From: DATLSM01 sp035534175 | GTDB lineage: Bacteria; Actinomycetota; Thermoleophilia; Solirubrobacterales; 70-9 | Assembly (NCBI GenBank): GCA_035534175.1 | Contig: DATLSM010000007.1 | Coordinates: 1-64,000 of the forward strand | Direction: 5' to 3' | DNA length: 64,000 nt | Part shown: one piece after another, positions 25,228 to 31,506 of the stretch | How the letters are laid out: every line of letters starts with the position of its first letter | How positions within the stretch are numbered: the stretch's first letter is position 1 | Translations under genes and position numbers: made by a program | The notes under the pieces: generated by a model | Databases searched by the model: none | What the model was told of the DNA's origin: nothing | Seen by the model: only the letters and a program-made list of their open reading frames with translations

Positions 25228-25521
25228 TTGTCTGTAGAGGTTTCGTATTCAGGTGGCGAGGATCGCCGGGTGGAGATTCGCCAGCGCTTTGGGCTGAACC
25301 TGCGCCGTGCGCGGCAGGAGAACGGCATTTCCCAGGAGGAGCTCGGCTTCCGCTGCGAGCTGCACCGGACCGAGATCTCCCTGCTCGAGCGGGGAGGTCG
25401 CGAGCCCCGCCTGGGGACGATCGTCAAGCTGGCGGGCGCCCTCGATACCACCCCCGGCGAGCTCTGCGCCGGCATCCAGTGGCTGCCGCGCCCAGGCCGC
25501 CTCAAGATCAGCCGATCCTGA
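25228..25521 (+). CDS. XRE-family helix-turn-helix regulator
   Basis: The 97-aa protein is a single Cro/C1-type HTH: FGLNLRRARQENGISQEELG (helices 1-2), HRTEISLLERGGREPRLGTI (recognition helix and following turn), and KLAGALDTTPGELCAGIQW. The start is taken as TTG 25228; a GTG in GTG GAG ATT CGC would trim about 14 residues and is possible. It is divergent from uvrB by only 20 nt, so it may regulate uvrB, itself, or both. Target unknown. Confidence 0.75.
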   Translation: MSVEVSYSGGEDRRVEIRQRFGLNLRRARQENGISQEELGFRCELHRTEISLLERGGREPRLGTIVKLAGALDTTPGELCAGIQWLPRPGRLKISRS

Positions 25522-25581
25522 AGCACCGATCAGCCAGCCCGATCATCTGATTCCTGGCCAGTGGCGCCAGCTTGGCACCCT

Positions 25582-25615
25582 GCCACCTCCCGCGCAAGCG
25601 TGCAGGGGAGGTGGC
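25582..25615. terminator. bidirectional hairpin between convergent genes
   Basis: GCCACCTCCC (25582-25591) pairs perfectly with GGGAGGTGGC (25606-25615), and the loop contains a smaller GCGC-AAGC-GTGC stem. It lies between the XRE gene (ends 25521, plus) and the secreted-protein gene (ends 25629, minus). There is no U-tract, which is common for actinobacterial terminators, so it may work in both directions. Confidence 0.5.
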
Positions 25616-25628
25616 GTTGATCTCCGCT

Positions 25629-26153
25629 TCAGGGCAGAAACTGCTGCAGAAGACCACTGGCGGAGCCGAGGATTCCCTGGACGTTGTCGAGCAGGGAACG
25701 GGCATCCTGGATCAGCTTTATCGCCTGGTCGATGGGAATACGCTGAACGGTGGAGCGAAGCGGGGCGGCGATCACGGCGTTGATCGCACCGGCCCTTTCA
25801 GCGTCGGCGATCGCCCGCAGCAGGCCGGCGCGTATCGCTTCTGCCAGCTTCGCGTTGTCGATCCCGTAGCGGCGGGCGAAGGCGGCCCGTGACTGCGGCG
25901 TGGCCAGCGCCCTGGCCAGCGCTTCCCGCGTCACCCCAAGCTTGCATGCGGCACCGTCCAGCGCCGAGAGGGAGAACTGTTGGGCGATCGCCTGGAGGCC
26001 TTCGGGGTGGCCCCAGGGCCGCGGCTTGCATGGATTCTGGACCTTCGCCGGCACATAGGAAGCGCCGCCGGCCGCCAGGTAGGCGCCGGGCAGGGCCACC
26101 GCTAGGGCGATCGCGCCCGCTACCAGCAGCCTCCCCTTGAGCCGGGCGTTCAC
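25629..26153 (-). CDS. signal-anchored helical protein of unknown function
   Basis: From GTG 26153 (GGGGAGGA Shine-Dalgarno 7 nt upstream) the product is 174 aa: a basic N-terminus and a hydrophobic signal/anchor (LLVAGAIALAVALPGAYLAAGG), a short Pro/Cys segment, then an all-helical domain (LGVTREALARALATPQSRAA, AKLAEAIRAGLLRAIADAERAG, IDQAIKLIQDARSLLD). Two cysteines (NPCKP, AACKL) could form a disulfide outside the membrane. No family recognised. It lies 70 nt downstream of the MFS transporter gene on the same strand, so the two probably act together. Confidence 0.65.
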   Translation of the reverse strand: MNARLKGRLLVAGAIALAVALPGAYLAAGGASYVPAKVQNPCKPRPWGHPEGLQAIAQQFSLSALDGAACKLGVTREALARALATPQSRAAFARRYGIDNAKLAEAIRAGLLRAIADAERAGAINAVIAAPLRSTVQRIPIDQAIKLIQDARSLLDNVQGILGSASGLLQQFLP

Positions 26154-26223
26154 GGGTGATCCTCCCCGTCGAGGCGCCGGGAGGTGATCCACCGGCGATC
26201 GGACCGGCGCAGCGGCGGCGGGG

Positions 26224-27618
26224 TCACAGCTCCACCCTCCGCGCCAGAGCGATCGGCGCCAGCGCAAGCAGCCCGAGCAGGGCGGCAAGCAAGAAGGAGG
26301 GGCTGAATGCGTGGGTGGCGCCGCGATTGAGTTGGTCCTGCAGTTCTCCGCGGAGCTGGAGAACTTCGGCCCGCTGGGTGGGTTCGGCGGGCAGCGGTTC
26401 GAAGGCGGGGCCGATCGTCGGCACCTTCCCCTTCTCCGCTTCCATGCGAGTGGCGATACGCTGCGCGAGCTCGATCTTCAGCAGCGGTTCGACCTTGGAT
26501 TCGAGCACCACCGCGGTGCCGGCTTCGATCGCGTCGTGGCGCTGCGTGGCGATGTCGGCGGTGAAGACCGGGGTGAGCGCCAACAGGCCGATGACCACCC
26601 CGGCATGGCGCGCCGAGATCGTCCACCCCCCGTGGATTGCCTGTGAAGCCCGCCCGCGCAGGGCGGTCTCGGTCAGCGCCGAGAGGACCAGCGAGAGGCC
26701 TACCCCGACCAGCACCTGGGGCGGCAGGGTCAGAACGACGTCCGCCCCGGGCAGCAGCCCCAACCCGGCCAGGCCGCCGGAGACGAGGAACGCCCCGGCC
26801 GCAGCGCGCGCCCTGGCGCTGGGGACCAGACGACCGAGGCGGCTACCAGCCAGGGCCGCCAGCGGCATGACCGAGACGACGATCGCGGCGGTGATCGGGC
26901 TAAGCCGCCAGCCTTCGATCAGGAGCAGGACGAGGAGGAAGAGCGCTGCGGCGATCGCCGCCGAGACCAGCGCCAGCGCCAGGTTGGCCAGAAGGTGCGG
27001 TCGGCCGGTGGGCCGCAGCTCCGGCTCGAGAATCCCGGTCGCCGCCTCGTGCCTGGCGACCGCCAGAATCGGCACCGCAGCGGCGATCGCCAGCGGCGCT
27101 TGGAGCAGGAAAATCGACTGCCAGGAGACCAGCTGAGTGAGCAAGCCACCGACCGCCGGACCCAGGGCGGCACCGGTGGCGCCGGCGGCGGCCCAGACCG
27201 TCGCGGCGCGGCGCTCGGACCCCACGCTGGCAGGCAGCAGCTCCAGCGCCGCGGTCACAGCCGTCGCGCCACCGATCGCCTGCACGCAGCGAGCGACGAT
27301 CAGGGTCGAGAGCTGGTCGGAGAGGCCGCAGGCCAGGCCGGCGCCGGCGAAGATCGCGAGCCCAACCGCCGCCGCGCGGCCGGGTCCCACCCGGCGCGCC
27401 ACCAGAGCAGCGGGAACGGCGGCCAGCGCCATCACCAGGTTGAACGAGATCAGCACCCAGGTGACGCCGGCAACGCCGGTATTCAACTGGCGATAGATCT
27501 CGGGCAGGGCGAGAACGACGATCGAGGAGTCGGCCAGCACCAGGCCGACGGCCAACGCCAGGGCAGCCACGCGCGGCCTGGGAGCCCCGGCGCTCACATC
27601 AGGCCTCGCGCTTCGCAT
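26224..27618 (-). CDS. MFS transporter (DHA2-like) with a long extracytoplasmic loop
   Basis: The 464-aa protein has about 14 hydrophobic helices and the DHA2-type opening (LVLADSSIVVLALPEI), the motif ALVARRVGPGRAAAVG between helices 2 and 3, and ATGAALGPAVGGLLTQ in helix 5. A hydrophilic loop of about 65 residues (about 375-440, rich in Glu/Gln/Arg helix) sits before the last helix, where most DHA2 exporters have a short loop. Likely role: H+-driven export of a drug or metabolite. The loop and the downstream exported protein suggest an envelope-spanning partner. Confidence 0.78.
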   Translation of the reverse strand: MRSARPDVSAGAPRPRVAALALAVGLVLADSSIVVLALPEIYRQLNTGVAGVTWVLISFNLVMALAAVPAALVARRVGPGRAAAVGLAIFAGAGLACGLSDQLSTLIVARCVQAIGGATAVTAALELLPASVGSERRAATVWAAAGATGAALGPAVGGLLTQLVSWQSIFLLQAPLAIAAAVPILAVARHEAATGILEPELRPTGRPHLLANLALALVSAAIAAALFLLVLLLIEGWRLSPITAAIVVSVMPLAALAGSRLGRLVPSARARAAAGAFLVSGGLAGLGLLPGADVVLTLPPQVLVGVGLSLVLSALTETALRGRASQAIHGGWTISARHAGVVIGLLALTPVFTADIATQRHDAIEAGTAVVLESKVEPLLKIELAQRIATRMEAEKGKVPTIGPAFEPLPAEPTQRAEVLQLRGELQDQLNRGATHAFSPSFLLAALLGLLALAPIALARRVEL

Positions 27619-27660
27619 CTGGCACCGAGAGCAAGCGACGCACGCCTGGCCGCCGCGCGC

Positions 27661-28221
27661 TCAATAGCCCAGCTCCTTCGCGTACTTACTGCGATAGTCA
27701 TTGCGCTTTTCGAGGACCTCGGCGACGTAGGCGCGAGTCTGGAGAAGCGGTATTTCGCCAATCCTCAGCGAGGCACCCCCCCATTTGTCCGCGTTGCCCG
27801 GCCCGGCGTTGTAGGCGGCGAGGGCGGCGACCTCGTTGCCGCTGTAGCGATCGAGCAGTTGGCGCAGGTAGTAGGTCCCGTAGCGGATGTTGAGTTCCGG
27901 ATTGGAGAGGTCGCTCATCTTGAAGGTGGTGCCGCCGCTGAGCCGCTCAATATCCTTGGCGGTGGCCGGCGTGATCTGCATCAACCCCCGAGCCCCCGCG
28001 GCTGACGTCTCTTCGCGAAAGCGCGACTCCGAGTAGATAACGGCGGCGATCAGCGCCGCGTCGACTCCCTTTTCCCGAGACTGCTGGCGGATGATGTCCT
28101 CGTGGTGGAGCGGCAGGGTGAGCTCCAAAAGCACGTGATCGACCTCGCCGACGGCGCCCAGCAGGAGGCCGCCGCCGACGCAGACTGCAACAACGGCGAA
28201 CCCGATGATCCATCGCCTCAT
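27661..28221 (-). CDS. lytic transglycosylase (SLT domain)
   Basis: The 186-aa protein has an N-terminal membrane anchor (residues 4-25) and a Slt70-type domain: catalytic Glu in IYSESRFREET, ARGLMQITPATAKDI, NIRYGTYYLRQLLDRY and ALAAYNAGPGNADKW. It cleaves the MurNAc-GlcNAc bond of peptidoglycan outside the membrane. The start overlaps the coaE stop by 4 nt (28218-28221), so it is translated with coaE. Confidence 0.92.
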   Translation of the reverse strand: MRRWIIGFAVVAVCVGGGLLLGAVGEVDHVLLELTLPLHHEDIIRQQSREKGVDAALIAAVIYSESRFREETSAAGARGLMQITPATAKDIERLSGGTTFKMSDLSNPELNIRYGTYYLRQLLDRYSGNEVAALAAYNAGPGNADKWGGASLRIGEIPLLQTRAYVAEVLEKRNDYRSKYAKELGY

Positions 28222-28796
28222 TCCCTCAGGGTCTCGATCAGAGCGGACAGCGAGTGCTCAAGATCCTCGACCGTACCGTCATTTTGGACAACGTGCGCAG
28301 CACGAGCCGCCTTCTGTCCTTGCGGCAACTGGCGGGCCTCACGCTCGCCAACCAGCGCCTGACCGCGCGCCTCGGCGCGGGAGCGGCGCAGGTCCTCGGC
28401 GGCGACGACCGCCAAGGTGGTGTCGAAGACCTCACCCATCTCAGACTCAAAGAGCAGCGGGACCTCGACCACGGCGACCTCGACCTGCGATCCCAGCGCG
28501 CCGAGCCAGGCCCCTATCCGCTCGCCGACGAGGGGATGGACCTGAGCCTCCAGCCAGGTGAGCTGCTCGGGGTCGGCGAAGACGATCTCGCCGATGCGGT
28601 GGCGATCCACCCTGCCGCCGGGCGCCACCTCCTGCCCCCAGCGCTCGACCAGCCGACCGGTCAACGGCTCGGAATCGAGCAGCTGATGGACGACCGCGTC
28701 ACTTGAGAGCGTCTCCGCGCCAAGTCGCTCAAACGCCGCGAGCGCCTCAGACTTCCCGGCCGCAATGCCGCCGGTGAGGCCGATCGTCAGCGCCAT
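28218..28796 (-). CDS. coaE: dephospho-CoA kinase
   Basis: The 192-aa P-loop kinase makes the last step of CoA synthesis. It has Walker A GLTGGIAAGKSEAL, SSDAVVHQLLD, the substrate segment VFADPEQLTWLEAQVHP, and VVEVPLLFES. ATG 28796 is the family start; longer readings run into the Arg/Ser-rich antisense of the rpsA tail. It lies 10 nt after rpsA, giving the rpsA-coaE-slt order. Together with panCDB it covers part of the pantothenate/CoA route in this window. Confidence 0.95.
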   Translation of the reverse strand: MALTIGLTGGIAAGKSEALAAFERLGAETLSSDAVVHQLLDSEPLTGRLVERWGQEVAPGGRVDRHRIGEIVFADPEQLTWLEAQVHPLVGERIGAWLGALGSQVEVAVVEVPLLFESEMGEVFDTTLAVVAAEDLRRSRAEARGQALVGEREARQLPQGQKAARAAHVVQNDGTVEDLEHSLSALIETLRE

Positions 28797-28806
28797 CGGC
28801 TTGAGG

Positions 28807-30249
28807 CTAGGAGTCGGAGGAATCCTCGGCGGCCGGCAGCTCGGCCTCCGGAGCGGGCTCCTCGGCCTCGTCCTTCGGCTCACCGACCTCTGGAGCGGGC
28901 TCCTCGACCTCTGGAGCGGGCTCCTCGACCTCCGAAGCGGGCTCCTCGACCTCCGAAGCGGGCTCCTCAATCTCGGCCTCCTCCGGCTCGCCAACCTCCG
29001 ACGCGGGCTCCTCGACCGGGGCGGCCTCCGGCGACTCGACCACCTCGGCGATCTCAGCCGCAACCTCCGCCGCCTGGATCTGGTCGCCTAGGTCCTGCAA
29101 CGGCATGTTCTGGTCCTCAACCCGCTTGATGCTGAGGGAGAGGCGGCGGCGCTCCTCATCGATCTCGAGAATCTTGACGTTGAGCGTGGCACCCGGCTCG
29201 ACCACCTCGCTGGGGTTCTCGACGTGATGGTCGGCCAGCTCGGAGATGTGGACCAGCCCCTCGACCCCGGCAAGTATTTCGACGAAGGCGCCAAAAGCGA
29301 CAACCTTGGTCACGACCCCCTCCAGCACGTCGCCGGGTCGGTGGGTGCTGACCACCCGCTGCCACGGATCCTCCTGGGTCTGCTTGAGGCCGAGCGAGAT
29401 GCGCTGGCGGTCGCGGTCGATGTCGAGCACTTTGATCCTCACCGTGTCGCCGATCGCGACCACCTCGGAGGGATGGTTGACGTGGCTCCAGGAGAGCTCG
29501 GAAATGTGGATCAAGCCGTCAATCCCGTCGAGGTCGACGAAGGCGCCAAAGTCGACAATGTTGGAGATCTTGCCTTCGACGACCTGGCCTGGAGCGAGGC
29601 GGCCGAGGATCTGCTCCCGGACCTCCTTGCGCTCCTCCTCAAGCACCGCGCGGCGGGAGAGGACGACGTTGTTGCGACTGCGATTCAACTCGATCACTTT
29701 GCACTCGAGCATCTGGCCCATGAACTCGTCGAGGTTGTGGACGCGGCGGATGTCGACCAGTGAGGCGGGCAGGAAGCCGCGCACTCCGAGGTCGAGGATG
29801 AGGCCGCCCTTGACGACCTCGATCACGCTGCCCTCGACCGGCTCCCCCGACTCGGCGGCAGCCTCAATCCGGCGCCACGCCTTCTCGAATCGGGCGCGCT
29901 TCTTGGAGAGGATCAGCCGCCCCTCGGCATCTTCCTTGGTCAGAACGAGGGCGTCGATCTCCTCGCCCAGCTCGACCTCCTCGGCGGGGTCGACCGACTT
30001 GCGGATCGAGAGCTCGCCGGCGGGGATGACGCCCTCCGACTTGTAGCCGATGTCGACCAGGACCTCGTCTTTGTCGATCCGCACCACCCGGCCGTTGACC
30101 ACGTCGCCCTCCTCGAAGGAAACGATCGTCGCGGCGTAATTGGGAACTACCTGGCCGTTGACCTGGAGCAACAGGCCGTTGGAGCCCTCGACGGGCGTGC
30201 CCTCCGGCGCTGCGGCGGCAGGGGCGGTCAATGTGTCGGTGGGGGACAC
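28807..30249 (-). CDS. rpsA: 30S ribosomal protein S1
   Basis: The 480-aa protein has four S1 RNA-binding domains (about residues 45-115, 130-200, 215-285 and 300-370; VVNGRVVRIDKDEVLVDIG, VEGSVIEVVKGGLILDLG, VEGKISNIVDFGAFVDLDG, LEGVVTKVVAFGAFVEILAG), as usual for actinobacteria. The C-terminal 85 residues are a Glu/Pro/Ala tail with a 7-residue repeat (EEPASEV/EEPAPEV) encoded by four 21-bp DNA units. The start is GTG 30249. It is divergent from the flavoprotein gene by 39 nt. It supports mRNA binding by the ribosome. Confidence 0.95.
   Translation of the reverse strand: MSPTDTLTAPAAAAPEGTPVEGSNGLLLQVNGQVVPNYAATIVSFEEGDVVNGRVVRIDKDEVLVDIGYKSEGVIPAGELSIRKSVDPAEEVELGEEIDALVLTKEDAEGRLILSKKRARFEKAWRRIEAAAESGEPVEGSVIEVVKGGLILDLGVRGFLPASLVDIRRVHNLDEFMGQMLECKVIELNRSRNNVVLSRRAVLEEERKEVREQILGRLAPGQVVEGKISNIVDFGAFVDLDGIDGLIHISELSWSHVNHPSEVVAIGDTVRIKVLDIDRDRQRISLGLKQTQEDPWQRVVSTHRPGDVLEGVVTKVVAFGAFVEILAGVEGLVHISELADHHVENPSEVVEPGATLNVKILEIDEERRRLSLSIKRVEDQNMPLQDLGDQIQAAEVAAEIAEVVESPEAAPVEEPASEVGEPEEAEIEEPASEVEEPASEVEEPAPEVEEPAPEVGEPKDEAEEPAPEAELPAAEDSSDS
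28885..28968. repeat. 21-bp tandem repeat (4 units) in the rpsA tail
   Basis: Four head-to-tail 21-bp units (28885-28905, 28906-28926, 28927-28947, 28948-28968). Units 1-2 and units 3-4 are identical within pairs; the pairs differ only at two positions (TGG vs CGA). They encode EEPAPEV twice and EEPASEV twice. Degenerate copies continue on both sides. Confidence 0.85.
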
Positions 30250-30274
30250 GGCGTCGAACTATTGCAGACACGGA

Positions 30275-30280
30275 TACCCT
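30275..30280 (+). promoter_or_regulatory. -10 box for the flavoprotein gene (leaderless)
   Basis: TACCCT (TANNNT) lies 8 nt before ATG 30289 with no Shine-Dalgarno between. The 39-nt gap to rpsA must also hold the rpsA promoter; a TAGTTC 6 nt before the rpsA GTG is a weak candidate. Confidence 0.35.
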
Positions 30281-30288
30281 GAGCACTC

Positions 30289-31506
30289 ATGCCTGCGAGG
30301 GCGACAAAGCGCGGCAATGAGCGGACTCCGCTTACGGTGAGCTGCGACGTGCTGGTCTGCGGGGCGAGCTTTGCGGGGCTGGCAGTGGCCCGGGAGCTGG
30401 CCGGATCGGGGGCCGAGGTGCTGGTCGTCGACCGCTACGAGATCGGCGAGCGGCAGACATCTGCCTGCGGGATCCCGACCGAGTGGCTAAGGCAATTGGG
30501 TCTGATGGCGGCCGAGCGCCAGCGCTTTGGCTCGCTGGTAATGCACACCCCACACGGCGACTCCCGCTACCGCCTCCCCTGGACCTTTTCGACCTTCGAC
30601 TACCGCGAGCTGTGCGAGCTGCTCTGGCGCGGCTGCGATGCGCGATTTGAGACCGCGAAGGTGAACGGGCGCGATCTGCAGAACGTCGGCGACGGCGCGA
30701 TCCGGGTCGAGACCGACCGCGGCGTCCTCTCCTCGCGGCTCGTGGTCGACGCGCTTGGCTGGCGCCGGTTGCTGGCGGGCGGCGGCGGCTACCAGCCACC
30801 CGACGCGCCACTCTCCCGCGGGCTGGAGGTCCACCCCGCCGGAACCGGCGAGGACCTGGAGCTCTGGATCGACCGCCGCTACGTGCCCGCCGGCTACGCC
30901 TGGTCGTTCCCAGCCCGCGACGAGCTGCGGATCGGCATCGGCTCCTTCGACCCGCGCTTCCACGTCAAGGAGACGACCGTCCTGCTCACCGAGGACCAGG
31001 GCAAGGAGCCGAACGAGTACCAGGGGAACTGGATCCCCCACAAGCTGCGGCGGGCGACCGAGGGCGGCGTCTTCTTTGCCGGCGACTCGGCCGGGCACTG
31101 CCTGCCGCTCAGCGCCGAGGGGATCCGGACCGCGCTTTACTTCGGGATCGCACTGGGCCGCGAGCTGCGCGGCGTCATCGAGGGTCGGCAAAGCCGCGAG
31201 GATGCCGCGGCCCGCTACGCCGAGTTCAATGACTCCCACGCCTGGAAGTTCCGCTCGCTGCTGCGCGTCCAGCGACTGATCCCCCGCGTCCCGCCGCGCC
31301 TGCTCGGCCCGCTGCTACGCCTGATGGCGACCAGGCGCTTCGTCCGGTGGTCCTTCGACCACTACCTGCGGATCGCGCCGCCGGAGTTCGCCACCTCTCC
31401 GCCCCCGGGCCCCAACAGCCTAGGCGAGCGGCGGGGCGGTCACTTCGCCTCCAGCCAGTCGCGGCCGATCCCGACCTCGACCTCCAGCGGCGGGTCGAGT
31501 TCGTAG
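30289..31506 (+). CDS. FAD-dependent oxidoreductase (geranylgeranyl-reductase/FixC-like)
   Basis: The 405-aa flavoprotein has an N-terminal FAD Rossmann motif (DVLVCGASFAGLAVARELAGSG, beta-2 acid in VVDRYEIG), the PHBH-like DG-containing strand region (LVVDALGW), and the second FAD motif FFAGDSAGHCLPLSAEGIRTAL with GD, typical of geranylgeranyl reductase/halogenase-like proteins. A lipid or isoprenoid substrate is likely but not provable here. Its last 23 residues (Ser/Pro-rich) are encoded opposite the 3' end of polA: the two genes overlap tail-to-tail by 67 nt. Confidence 0.8.
   Translation: MPARATKRGNERTPLTVSCDVLVCGASFAGLAVARELAGSGAEVLVVDRYEIGERQTSACGIPTEWLRQLGLMAAERQRFGSLVMHTPHGDSRYRLPWTFSTFDYRELCELLWRGCDARFETAKVNGRDLQNVGDGAIRVETDRGVLSSRLVVDALGWRRLLAGGGGYQPPDAPLSRGLEVHPAGTGEDLELWIDRRYVPAGYAWSFPARDELRIGIGSFDPRFHVKETTVLLTEDQGKEPNEYQGNWIPHKLRRATEGGVFFAGDSAGHCLPLSAEGIRTALYFGIALGRELRGVIEGRQSREDAAARYAEFNDSHAWKFRSLLRVQRLIPRVPPRLLGPLLRLMATRRFVRWSFDHYLRIAPPEFATSPPPGPNSLGERRGGHFASSQSRPIPTSTSSGGSSS

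Noticed and set aside
22904..25237. 777-aa open frame on the plus strand
   Set aside because: It lies opposite uvrB over its whole length and is Arg/Gly/His/Asp/Val-rich without any recognisable domain. Long antisense frames are expected at this GC content.
28885..28968. CRISPR-like array
   Set aside because: The 21-bp units are contiguous without spacers and encode the rpsA tail in frame.
28218..29063. 281-aa reading of coaE with an Arg/Ser-rich N-terminus
   Set aside because: The extension is antisense-frame reading of the rpsA repeats; family start is ATG 28796.
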